From: RGIG2206 sp045577615
Lineage (GTDB): Bacteria; Bacillota; Clostridia; Oscillospirales; Acutalibacteraceae
Length of the DNA stretch: 30,930 nucleotides
Reading direction: 5' to 3'
Assembly: GCA_045577615.1 (NCBI GenBank)
Contig: JAZNIT010000048.1
Coordinates: 1 to 30,930, forward strand
Part shown: one piece after another, positions 23,401-30,916 of the stretch
How positions within the stretch are numbered: position 1 is the first letter of the stretch
Layout of the letters: every line of letters begins with the position of its first letter
The notes under the pieces: generated by a model
The model's input: the letters and a program-made list of their open reading frames with translations, nothing else
The model's database searches: none
Told to the model about the DNA's origin: nothing
Made by a program: the position numbers and the translations under genes

Positions 23401-23422
23401 CACAGGGGACGGTTCTATTGTG
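23401..23422. repeat. Third GGGGACGG repeat, degenerate right half
   Basis: CACAGGGGACGGTTCT (23401-23416) matches 22789-22804 exactly in the same orientation, then diverges before TGTG. Even the preceding AAGAA is shared. The two direct copies bracket 22942-23397. Confidence 0.75.
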
Positions 23423-23497
23423 TTAGCAAGGCTGTCCCTTCGTAAGCCTAATCCGAAACGACAGGTAACGGGGTTTGGCAAGAATTATAAATCACTT

Positions 23498-23536
23498 AAC
23501 ACCCTATGACCGAAAAAGTCATAGGGTGTTTGTTTT
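23498..23536 (+). terminator. Perfect 13-bp hairpin terminator
   Basis: Stem 23498-23510 with 23518-23530, loop CGAAAAA, then TGTTTT. From here to 23781 there is no open reading frame of gene size; the stretch is AT-rich, and a TTGACA at 23577-23582 has no matching -10. Confidence 0.8.
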
Positions 23537-23781
23537 GCGTAAAAATACGGTTTAACCGTAACACAAACAAAAAATATTGACAAAACCGAACTTGCTTTTT
23601 TGAACATTTGGAGTTGTACCACTCAAACGTTGCTCTTTTTACAAATAGATTTGTCAGCGGCTTTCATTTTCAAATATTATGTAATGATGTATTTTTTATT
23701 CTGCCTTGTTGATTAAAGAAAACAAAATCAGGCAAGAATAAAGGTGTACATCATTGATAATTTATCGGAGAGTGAATTCTA

Positions 23782-24123
23782 ATGACAATAAAAAGAGGAG
23801 ATATCTATTACGCCGATTTAAGTCCGGTGATAGGCTCCGAGCAGGGTGGAATAAGACCTGTGCTTATTGTTCAAAATGACGTTGGCAACAAATACAGCCC
23901 TACTGTTATCGCCGCCGCAATAACAAGCCAACGTGACAAAACAAAGCTGCCCACTCATATTCAGGTTAATGCCGATAACAGTGGCTTGGCAAAGGACTCA
24001 ATCGTTTTGCTTGAGCAAATCCGAACTATCGACAAGCAACGCCTTAAAGAAAAAATGGGCAGTCTTGACGACCAATCAATGAATATGATAAACCAAGCGT
24101 TGTCGGTCTCTTTTGGCCTATAA
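23782..24123 (+). CDS. mazF: MazF/PemK-family endoribonuclease toxin (no adjacent antitoxin)
   Basis: 113 residues. It carries RGDIYYADLSPVIGSEQGGIRPVLIVQND, the hallmark opening of the family. Arg25 (GGIRP) and Thr48 (AAITS) sit exactly where the catalytic pair lies in Bacillus MazF, and the C-terminal part has LLEQIRTIDKQRL. The enzyme cuts single-stranded mRNA. No mazE-like frame exists in the ~380 bases upstream and none overlaps downstream, so it is an orphan here. SD GGAGAG precedes ATG 23782. Confidence 0.93.
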   Translation: MTIKRGDIYYADLSPVIGSEQGGIRPVLIVQNDVGNKYSPTVIAAAITSQRDKTKLPTHIQVNADNSGLAKDSIVLLEQIRTIDKQRLKEKMGSLDDQSMNMINQALSVSFGL

Positions 24124-24127
24124 AAAA

Positions 24128-24154
24128 GTGACAGGGTGCCCTGCGCCCTGTCAC
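24128..24154 (-). terminator. Terminator of the HAD gene
   Basis: GTGACAGGG (24128-24136) pairs with CCCTGTCAC (24146-24154). On the minus strand it is followed by TTTTTT. It overlaps the HAD stop codon and separates the convergent mazF and HAD genes. Confidence 0.8.
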
Positions 24155-24912
24155 AAATCATATATAATTTTTGCTATTGCGTGCTCGCGGCAGCTAACCG
24201 TTATACGGTCGGCAACCTGCTTAACCTCGTCAACGGAATTTTCAACCGCATAGCCGATATCTGCACATTCTATAAGGCTAATATCGTTTTCATAGTCGCC
24301 TGCGCCGACGGTCAGCTTAACGTCGGGCAGCATCTTTTTAATGCGATTCAATGCGGCACCCTTTGAGCCCTTGATGCTGTTAACCTCAAGAGAGTAGGCC
24401 CAGCTGCGTGCAAAATAAAATTTATCGCTGTAAAGGGGGCGCAGCATATTGCCAAGCAAAACGGGTGTTTCGGTGTCGTCGAAAACAAATACGATTTTAA
24501 GAAAGCCGCCCTCTGTCATCTTTTTTGCAAATGCTTCCGCACTGCCTGCCTTTTCCTTTTTGAAATAGGCAACCTTTAAATCTTCGGCGAAAACGTTGGC
24601 TTGATAGCATCGCTCGTTCATATAAATATCAAGCGCAAAAGCCGAAGGGTCATCCAAGCAAGCGGTATAAAGCAACTTGTCAGCCTGCATATCATATATA
24701 GCCGAGCCGTTAATGCTTATTAGCGGAGCGTTAACCTTGATGTCCTTAAACTTTTCTGCAATAAAAGCGGGAGCTCTGCCTGTTGCAAGAGTGAACTTGC
24801 CGCCGTTTGCTTGAAACATCTTTATTGCATCAATATTTTCCTGCGAAATGGTGGCCTCGTAAGCTAGCGTTCCGTCAAAATCAGAGCAAAGCAAAATGCC
24901 GTCGTATTTCAT
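24151..24912 (-). CDS. HAD-superfamily Cof-type phosphatase
   Basis: 253 residues. Motif I is DFDGTLA (catalytic Asp pair near residues 11-13), motif II lies in TLATGRAP, the cap covers ~85-185 as in type IIB, and motifs III/IV are KGAALNRI and GAGDYENDISLIECADIGYAVENS. Members remove phosphate from sugar phosphates, FMN or pyridoxal phosphate; the substrate here is not predictable. SD GGAAGGA precedes ATG. It is separated from the upstream rpmB by a terminator, so it may be transcribed mostly by readthrough or from a weak promoter not identified. Confidence 0.92.
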   Translation of the reverse strand: MKYDGILLCSDFDGTLAYEATISQENIDAIKMFQANGGKFTLATGRAPAFIAEKFKDIKVNAPLISINGSAIYDMQADKLLYTACLDDPSAFALDIYMNERCYQANVFAEDLKVAYFKKEKAGSAEAFAKKMTEGGFLKIVFVFDDTETPVLLGNMLRPLYSDKFYFARSWAYSLEVNSIKGSKGAALNRIKKMLPDVKLTVGAGDYENDISLIECADIGYAVENSVDEVKQVADRITVSCREHAIAKIIYDL

Positions 24913-24940
24913 CAGGTCTTACATCCTTCCTATAGATAGC

Positions 24941-24967
24941 AAAAATTCCCCGCATAGACGGGGAATT
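24941..24967 (-). terminator. Terminator of rpmB
   Basis: On the minus strand AATTCCCCG pairs with CGGGGAATT (24967-24959 with 24952-24944), loop TCTATG, then TTT. It lies 22 bases past the rpmB stop. Confidence 0.8.
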
Positions 24968-24988
24968 GAATGCTTTGACAATAAAGAA

Positions 24989-25177
24989 TCAAATGGCGCG
25001 AGTAACCTTGCCTGAACGAAGGCAACGGGTGCAGGCATAAACTCTGCACGGAGTACCGTCAACAATAGCCTTAACACGCTTTACATTGGGTTTCCAAGTT
25101 CTGTTTGAACGTCTGTGTGAGTGAGACACTTTGATACCGAATGTAACCTCTTTATTGCAGATTTCACATTTAGCCAT
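24989..25177 (-). CDS. rpmB: 50S ribosomal protein L28, zinc-binding type
   Basis: 62 residues from ATG 25177 (SD AAGGAGGTG on the minus strand); a longer frame to 25204 starts before the SD. Sequence opens MAKCEICNKEVTFG, with KVSHSHRRSNRTWKPNVKRV in the middle and CTRCLRSGKVTRAI at the end. The CxxC...CxxC pair marks the C+ form, which binds zinc; genomes with this form often also carry zinc-independent paralogues. Monocistronic. Confidence 0.97.
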   Translation of the reverse strand: MAKCEICNKEVTFGIKVSHSHRRSNRTWKPNVKRVKAIVDGTPCRVYACTRCLRSGKVTRAI

Positions 25178-25218
25178 TATCTGCACCTCCTTATTAGTAA
25201 TCAAAAAAGTACCGTATT

Positions 25219-25247
25219 ATAATAACAGACATAACAGAAAAAATCAA
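25219..25247 (-). promoter_or_regulatory. Promoter of rpmB
   Basis: On the minus strand: TTGATT (25247-25242), 17-bp spacer, TATTAT (25224-25219). Confidence 0.55.
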
Positions 25248-25283
25248 GTGTTTTTTTCAAAATTTAACCGCGGAGGCAAATAT

Positions 25284-26765
25284 ATGTCCCAATCCACAAA
25301 ATATATATCCACAAACGCCCTTGTTAATATGCAAAATATACGCAAAATATTCCATTATCCTACCAATAAAGATATAGTAATTCGTCATTTCAAATCAGCA
25401 AGCGAACAAAATTGTGTGGTGGTGTATTTTGATGGAATGACAAACACCGCCGCCGTTAACGATTTTTTGGTGCGCCCCCTTATGGCTTGCGCCGCCGCAC
25501 CCATTGACCTTTTGAACACGGTCGAATATAACGACTGTGTCGAGGTGCCCGATATGGATGCTGCAGTCAGTAGAATTTTGCTTGGCGACACGGCGGTGTT
25601 TGTAGATGGCTCCGGATTTGCTGCTCTTTGCGAAACAAAGGGATTTCCCCGCCGCTCCATATCCACCCCTTTAACCGAAAATTCTATTAAAGGCTCTCAA
25701 GAGGCCTTCAGCGAAAGTATACGAAGCAACATCTCCCTTGTCAGAAGGGGAGTGCGCACCCCCGACCTTGTTACCGAAATGGTGTCGGTGGGTAACATAA
25801 GCAACGACACCTGCGGCGTAATGTATATCGTCGGCCTTACCGATGAAGAACTTGTGCAAAGGGTTAAAAAGCGGCTTGGGTCTATCAAGGCCGACTATGT
25901 GTCTGGCAGTGGAATGGTTGAGCAAATGATAGGGGATTCAAAGTGGTCGGTTTTTCCTTCCATCCTTTCAACCGAAAGGCCTGAGCGCGCCGCACAATAT
26001 CTTAATGCAGGCCGCGTGGTTGTAATATGCGACAACTCGCCCTTTGCTCTTATTATGCCTGTAACTCTGTCGGAATTTTTAGACTCTCCCGAGGGCAACC
26101 AACAGCGTTGGCAAAGCGGCACCTTTGCCCGACTTATGCGCAGCTTTGCTTTTGTGTGTGCTCTTCTTTTGTCTGCTGTTTATATAGCCGTCATAAATTT
26201 TCACCCCGAAATGCTGCCTTCACAGCTGCTTTTGTTAATCGCTCAGTCAAGACAAGCCATTCCGTTCTCATCCTTGATGGAGCTGCTTGTTATGGAACTC
26301 TTTTTCGAGCTTGTGCGTGAGGCAGGGGTGCGCACTCCCTCTGCCGTGGGCGGAGCCATAGGCGTGGTGGGTGGCTTGATTCTCGGCTCTGCAGCTATAG
26401 ATGCCAATTTCGTCAGCCCCGTCACCTTGATAATCGTGGCGGTGTCGGGCTTGGCCAATTCCGTATTGCCCGATTACGATATAAACTTCGGTGTAACCAT
26501 ATGCAAACTGGCTCTTATCTTGCTTGGCGGATTGATGGGGCTTTACGGCGTCTTTTTCGGTTGCGCTGCCATCGTTTTGCTTCTGTCAGGGCAACGCTCC
26601 TTGGGAATGGATTATATCAACGCTCCTTTTTCTTTTGAAACGGTCAACAGCAACGCTTTTGTGCAAATGCCCTTGTGGAAGCAGCAGCGGCGTGCAGTAG
26701 GGCTTGGCAAGTTGAGGCCTCGTAAGCAACCCAAAATTTCAAGAGGGTGGGAATTGGATGAATAA
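25284..26765 (+). CDS. Spore germination receptor A subunit (GerA family)
   Basis: 493 residues from ATG 25284 (SD GGAGG at 25272-25276). It has the soluble N-terminal half of GerAA/SpoVAF proteins (VVVYFDGMTNTAAVNDFLVRPLM, DTAVFVDG, EAFSESIRSNISLVRRGVRTPDLV). A membrane half follows with about four to six helices, including REAGVRTPSAVGGAIGVVGGLILGSAA, a signature of the family. GerA-type receptors sit in the spore inner membrane and trigger germination on sensing nutrients. The next gene overlaps by eight bases and supplies the B and C functions. Confidence 0.93.
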   Translation: MSQSTKYISTNALVNMQNIRKIFHYPTNKDIVIRHFKSASEQNCVVVYFDGMTNTAAVNDFLVRPLMACAAAPIDLLNTVEYNDCVEVPDMDAAVSRILLGDTAVFVDGSGFAALCETKGFPRRSISTPLTENSIKGSQEAFSESIRSNISLVRRGVRTPDLVTEMVSVGNISNDTCGVMYIVGLTDEELVQRVKKRLGSIKADYVSGSGMVEQMIGDSKWSVFPSILSTERPERAAQYLNAGRVVVICDNSPFALIMPVTLSEFLDSPEGNQQRWQSGTFARLMRSFAFVCALLLSAVYIAVINFHPEMLPSQLLLLIAQSRQAIPFSSLMELLVMELFFELVREAGVRTPSAVGGAIGVVGGLILGSAAIDANFVSPVTLIIVAVSGLANSVLPDYDINFGVTICKLALILLGGLMGLYGVFFGCAAIVLLLSGQRSLGMDYINAPFSFETVNSNAFVQMPLWKQQRRAVGLGKLRPRKQPKISRGWELDE

Positions 26766-28293
26766 TGGCGTGCGCGGCTTTGGTGCCGTCGTTTCGATGT
26801 ATCTGTGCATTTTCGGTGAAATCGTTTTTTCAGGTGCACTTAAAAATCTTTTTGTAATAAGTGGCGGCACTGCAGTATTGTGTGTTGCCGTTGCATCGGT
26901 GCTTGTGGTGTTGCTCTCCTTTTGGTTTAAAAATCTCACTGCAGGCTATGTTACCGCTCTGTTAAGCGGAATATATCTTTTTCTCGTTATCTTCCGCTTG
27001 TGCGAAAGTATGGTGCTGTTTCAATCGGCGGGCTTTATGGCGCTGGTGCTTGTGGGCTTGGCAGTGCTATGCCTTTTATCCTTTGCATACAAAATAAAAG
27101 GTGCGGCTATATTTACCGCCTTTTGCTTTGTGCCTATAGCGCTGATTTTTGCTTTGTGCTGCCTTCTCGGTATAGGGGAGTATGATTACTCCAATTTGAA
27201 TATAACTGTAGTTGCCGCAGATTTTATACTTGGCACTCTTGTGGCCTTTTCGTTAATGTTTCCGTTGCTCTTACCACTGCCTTATGCTGATAAGGACTAC
27301 AAGCCTACCGCCCAATACGCCTTGTGGGGCTGCTGTGCTGCAATTATCCTTACAACCATTCTGGGTACAATGGCATTTGGAATTACTGCCACCGACTATC
27401 AATCGGTGATTGGCGAAATATCAAAAAACGTTTCAGTGGGCAAATTCTTTCAGCGGCTTGAGGGACCGGCAGATGCAATATATATTCTGTCAGCCGTTTC
27501 GGTTGCTGTCCTTTTGTCTGCAATGATTTCAGGCGTCGGAGAGAGCAAACCCTCACTGAAAAGCAAAATCATCTTTGCCGTAATAATAGCCGTCGAGGCT
27601 GCTTTGTCCTTCCTTGCGGTAAGATACAGTCTTTTATATTCCTTTGCACAGGCGGTGACGGTTTTGTTTGGCTTTGGAGTGTTGCTGTTTGTGCCTAAAC
27701 TGTTCAAATTCAAAAAACTCATAATCCCCATTGTTTTTTGTCTTTGCCTTTGTTCCTGCAGCACCCCTCAGATAGAAAACAGTGTCTATGCCGTGGCGGT
27801 TGCCTATGATAGCCGTCTTGACAGTGTTTGCTTTATAACCGAAGGCGGAATGGGGCAGAGCTTCTATTCCGTTCCTGCCGAGAATTTTTTGCAAGCGCAA
27901 AAAGAAATCGAGCGTAACCGCAGCATAAAACTCAGCCTTAAACAAACAGGCCTCGTTTTGCTCAATAAGGATTGCGACAAGGTGGAGGATTGTATATCTC
28001 AGGTGCTGACCTCGGTTATTCCAAATTCTGCGTTGCTCTGCTTTTACGAAGGGGATATAGGCGGCATATATCAAAGCGTTACCGACAATTATCAGTCGGC
28101 CTTCGATTTTGTGTCTGCCTTAAAATCAAAGGTGGGGCAAGGGGATAGGGTGTGCAATACTGTAAGCAGGGCTAATCTGCTGCTGAAAACCGACTCTGCA
28201 GAGCCAATAGCCGCCCTTATTGACGGCGACGGATATAAAGGGTACGTATCAAAAATCGGTGAAAAACTGATTGTAAAGGATGGTAATAGATAG
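26758..28293 (+). CDS. Fusion of GerB-type permease and N-terminal GerC lipoprotein domain
   Basis: 511 residues. Residues 1-312 form a ten-helix APC-type permease as in GerAB (about ten hydrophobic segments; FFQRLEGPADAIYILSAVSVA is the typical central motif). At 313-334 a basic stretch and hydrophobic run end in LCSC, which is the shape of a GerC lipoprotein signal (PKLFKFKKLIIPIVFCLCLCSCSTPQIE). Residues 335-511 match the GerC N-terminal domain opening (VYAVAVAYD); the C-terminal GerC domain is absent. The gene overlaps the A subunit by eight bases. In most spore-formers these are two genes. The fusion is read from the sequence; processing is an inference. Confidence 0.8.
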   Translation: MNNGVRGFGAVVSMYLCIFGEIVFSGALKNLFVISGGTAVLCVAVASVLVVLLSFWFKNLTAGYVTALLSGIYLFLVIFRLCESMVLFQSAGFMALVLVGLAVLCLLSFAYKIKGAAIFTAFCFVPIALIFALCCLLGIGEYDYSNLNITVVAADFILGTLVAFSLMFPLLLPLPYADKDYKPTAQYALWGCCAAIILTTILGTMAFGITATDYQSVIGEISKNVSVGKFFQRLEGPADAIYILSAVSVAVLLSAMISGVGESKPSLKSKIIFAVIIAVEAALSFLAVRYSLLYSFAQAVTVLFGFGVLLFVPKLFKFKKLIIPIVFCLCLCSCSTPQIENSVYAVAVAYDSRLDSVCFITEGGMGQSFYSVPAENFLQAQKEIERNRSIKLSLKQTGLVLLNKDCDKVEDCISQVLTSVIPNSALLCFYEGDIGGIYQSVTDNYQSAFDFVSALKSKVGQGDRVCNTVSRANLLLKTDSAEPIAALIDGDGYKGYVSKIGEKLIVKDGNR

Positions 28294-28341
28294 CGGCAAT
28301 GCCCATATATATAAAGGGTAAAACAAGATAAAAACGCACAT

Positions 28342-28412
28342 TGACAAAAAAATCACAAACTTTTTGCATAAAACTCAAGAAAACACGAAAAACATTGTCA
28401 AAAAAATGACAA
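28342..28412. promoter_or_regulatory. Two candidate operators upstream of serC
   Basis: TTGACA-A6-TCACAA (28342-28359) and TTGTCA-A6-TGACAA (28395-28412) have the same 18-base layout. The second is a perfect palindrome that ends six bases before the -35. Their starts are 53 bases apart, close to five helical turns. Confidence 0.5.
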
Positions 28413-28417
28413 ACCCC

Positions 28418-28446
28418 TTGACAAAGCAGGGCAGGTTGTATATAAT
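28418..28446 (+). promoter_or_regulatory. Consensus promoter of the serC-serA operon
   Basis: TTGACA (28418-28423), 17-bp spacer, TATAAT (28441-28446). Confidence 0.9.
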
Positions 28447-28474
28447 GGCTTTATTATTTTTAGGAGGTAATATT

Positions 28475-29557
28475 ATGTCCAGAGTTTACAATTTTAGTGC
28501 GGGCCCTTCAATGTTGCCCGAGGCAGTTCTTAAAACCGCAGCAGCAGAGATGCTCGATTATAAGGGAAGCGGCCAGTCTGTTATGGAGATGTCACACCGC
28601 TCCAAGACCTATCAGGCCATTATTGACGAGTGTGAGGCATTGCTCCGCGAGGTTATGAACATTCCCGATAATTACAAGGTTCTCTTCTTGCAGGGTGGTG
28701 CATCAACCCAGTTTGCTATGATGCCCCTCAACCTTATGACCAAAAACGGCAAGGCAGACTTTGTTCTTACCGGTCAGTGGGCAACCAAGGCTCAAAAAGA
28801 AGCCGCCCGTTACGGTGAGGCTAACGTTATAGCTTCTTCTAAGGATAAGACCTTCAGCTATATCCCCAAGCTTGACAAGAGCACCTTCACTCCTGATGCA
28901 GACTACTTCCACATCTGCGTAAACAACACCATCTACGGCACCAAGTGGAACGAGCTTCCCGATACCGGTGACGTGCCCCTTATCGGTGACATTTCTTCCT
29001 GCATTCTTTCAGAGCCCATCGACGTTTCCAAGTTCGGTATGCTCTATGCAGGCGCACAAAAGAATATGGCCCCTGCAGGTCTTACCATCGTAATCATCCG
29101 TGAGGATTTGGTTGGCAACGCCAACGACATTTGCCCCACCATGCTCAACTATCAAACCCATGTTGAGAACGGCTCAATGTTCAACACTCCTCCTTGCTGG
29201 TGCATCTATGTTGCTAAGCTTGTTCTTGAGTGGATTAAGAACGAGATTGGCGGCCTTGAAGAGATGAAGAAGATCAACGAAGCCAAGGCAAAGATCCTTT
29301 ATGATTTCCTTGACAACAGCAAGATGTTCAAGGGTACCGTTGTTCCTGAGGACCGTTCTTTGATGAACGTTCCCTTCGTAACCGGCAACGAAGAGCTTGA
29401 CGCCAAGTTCGTTAAGGCTGCTACCGAGGCAGGCTTCGTAAACCTCAAGGGTCACCGTTCAGTTGGCGGTATGCGTGCATCTATTTACAATGCAATGCCT
29501 ACCGAGGGCGTTGAAAAGCTCGTTGAGTTTATGGCTAAGTTCGAAAAAGAAAATTGA
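28475..29557 (+). CDS. serC: Phosphoserine aminotransferase
   Basis: 360 residues from ATG 28475 (SD AGGAGGT at 28462-28468); upstream in-frame starts overlap the promoter. It converts 3-phosphohydroxypyruvate and glutamate to phosphoserine and 2-oxoglutarate. Landmarks: MSRVYNFSAGPSMLPE at the N-terminus, SHRSK, FLQGGASTQFAMMPLNL, and the PLP-binding Lys196 in YAGAQKNMAPAG. The end KGHRSVGGMRASIYNAMP is typical. Codon choice is highly biased, suggesting strong expression. Confidence 0.97.
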   Translation: MSRVYNFSAGPSMLPEAVLKTAAAEMLDYKGSGQSVMEMSHRSKTYQAIIDECEALLREVMNIPDNYKVLFLQGGASTQFAMMPLNLMTKNGKADFVLTGQWATKAQKEAARYGEANVIASSKDKTFSYIPKLDKSTFTPDADYFHICVNNTIYGTKWNELPDTGDVPLIGDISSCILSEPIDVSKFGMLYAGAQKNMAPAGLTIVIIREDLVGNANDICPTMLNYQTHVENGSMFNTPPCWCIYVAKLVLEWIKNEIGGLEEMKKINEAKAKILYDFLDNSKMFKGTVVPEDRSLMNVPFVTGNEELDAKFVKAATEAGFVNLKGHRSVGGMRASIYNAMPTEGVEKLVEFMAKFEKEN

Positions 29558-29572
29558 TTGAGGTAATACATA

Positions 29573-30739
29573 ATGTTTAATATTAAAACTCTTAACAAAA
29601 TTTCACCCTGCGGCCTTACCCGCTTTAAGAGCGACAAATACACCTGCGGTGATGAAATTGACGCTCCCGAGGCTATACTCGTTCGTTCTGCTTCAATGCA
29701 CGATATGGAGCTCCCCGAGAGCCTGCTCGCCATTGCTCGCGCAGGTGCAGGCGTTAACAACATTCCCGTTGACAAGTGCGCTGAAGATGGTATTGTAGTG
29801 TTCAATACCCCCGGTGCAAACGCAAACGCAGTTAAAGAGCTTGTTATTGCAGGCCTCTTCCTTTCATCTCGTAAGGTAATCCCTGCTATCGACTGGGCCA
29901 AAACCCTCAAGGGCAACGGCGCCGAGGTTGGCAAGATGGTTGAAAAGGGCAAGGGCGCTTTCGCTGGCCCTGAAATTATGGGCAAAAAGCTTGGCGTTGT
30001 TGGTCTTGGTGCCATTGGTATCCTTGTTGCTAACGCTGCTTGCGCATTGGGTATGGAAGTATACGGCTACGATCCTTATCTTTCTGTTGATGCTGCTTTG
30101 AAGCTTGACAACTCTGTTAAGCACATCTCCGACATCAACGAGATTTACACCGATTGTGACTACATCTCTGTTCACGTACCCCTTACTCCCGATACCAAGA
30201 ATATGATCAACGAGCAGTCTATCGCAAAGATGAAGAACGGCGTTAGAATTCTTAACTTTGCCCGTGGTGAATTGGTTAACAGCGCCGATATTATCGACGC
30301 TCTCGGCAAGGGCACCGTTGCAGCATATGTAACCGACTTCCCCAGTGATGAGGTTATCGGTGTTGAGGGTGTTGTTGCAATTCCTCACCTTGGCGCATCT
30401 ACCCAAGAGTCAGAGGATAACTGTGCAGTTATGGCAGCCAATCAGATTGTTGATTACCTTGAAAACGGTAACATCAAAAACTCTGTTAATCTGCCCAACG
30501 TTGTTGTGCCCCGCACCACAACTTGCCGCATTTGTGTAATTCACAAGAACATACCCAATATGCTCACTCAGATTTCAGGCGCTGTTTCTGCTAACGGCCT
30601 TAACATTGAAAAGATGAGTAACGACTCCAAGAAGGAGTATGCTTACACCATTCTTGACGTTGATGAGCTTGTAGGTAAGGATGCTGCAGCAGCAATCCTT
30701 GCTATCGAAGGCGTAATCAAGGTTAGAGTTATTGTTTAA
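29573..30739 (+). CDS. serA: D-3-phosphoglycerate dehydrogenase
   Basis: 388 residues. It oxidises 3-phosphoglycerate with NAD+, the first step of serine synthesis. The NAD site is GLGAIG (144-149), the catalytic Arg231 is in NFARGELVN and His272 in PHLGAST. A C-terminal ACT domain (about 317-388, NMLTQISGAVSANGLNIEKMSN) indicates possible serine feedback control. It lacks the extra ASB domain of long forms. Starts 15 bases after serC; a strong terminator follows. No serB is seen in the window. Confidence 0.96.
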   Translation: MFNIKTLNKISPCGLTRFKSDKYTCGDEIDAPEAILVRSASMHDMELPESLLAIARAGAGVNNIPVDKCAEDGIVVFNTPGANANAVKELVIAGLFLSSRKVIPAIDWAKTLKGNGAEVGKMVEKGKGAFAGPEIMGKKLGVVGLGAIGILVANAACALGMEVYGYDPYLSVDAALKLDNSVKHISDINEIYTDCDYISVHVPLTPDTKNMINEQSIAKMKNGVRILNFARGELVNSADIIDALGKGTVAAYVTDFPSDEVIGVEGVVAIPHLGASTQESEDNCAVMAANQIVDYLENGNIKNSVNLPNVVVPRTTTCRICVIHKNIPNMLTQISGAVSANGLNIEKMSNDSKKEYAYTILDVDELVGKDAAAAILAIEGVIKVRVIV

Positions 30740-30748
30740 TCAAAAATT

Positions 30749-30786
30749 AAATCCCTGTGCAGTCATCTGCACAGGGATTTTTTGTT
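30749..30786 (+). terminator. Terminator of the serC-serA operon
   Basis: Perfect 14-bp stem (30749-30762 with 30767-30780), TCAT loop, and a long T-run to 30783. Confidence 0.93.
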
Positions 30787-30796
30787 GTAAACGAAT

Positions 30797-30817
30797 ACTA
30801 CCGGCAGTGCCGGTAGT
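30797..30817 (+). mobile_element. IS200/IS605 left-end hairpin
   Basis: ACTACCGGC (30797-30805) and GCCGGTAGT (30809-30817) form a 9-bp hairpin with loop AGT. Subterminal hairpins of this kind are the recognition sites for TnpA of the IS200/IS605 family. The element continues beyond the window. Confidence 0.65.
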
Positions 30818-30850
30818 TCCAAAAAGCTTTAGCTATGAGTAGAAAAAGAA

Positions 30851-30909
30851 TCCTCCTTCGTCTAAAATAGAAGTGGGTTTGCCAACCACAACAAAAAGAC
30901 GAAGGAGGA
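30851..30909 (+). promoter_or_regulatory. RBS-masking hairpin in the tnpA leader
   Basis: TCCTCCTTCGTCT (30851-30863) pairs perfectly with AGACGAAGGAGGA (30897-30909). The right arm contains the SD AAGGAGGA of tnpA. An inner hairpin of GTGG/CCAC (30873-30876 with 30886-30889) extends the fold. In IS200 such a leader hairpin represses transposase translation. Confidence 0.8.
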
Positions 30910-30916
30910 ATCAAGT

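Noticed and set aside
23577..23605. TTGACA at 23577 as a mazF promoter
   Set aside because: The position 17 bases downstream reads TTGAAC, and no acceptable -10 is seen.
28294..28474. T-box or riboswitch before serC
   Set aside because: The promoter's -10 lies only ~28 bases before the start codon, so the leader is too short for either, and no T-box motif is present.
29864..30406. 180-codon open frame on the minus strand
   Set aside because: Antisense to serA, whose NAD and catalytic motifs are unmistakable.
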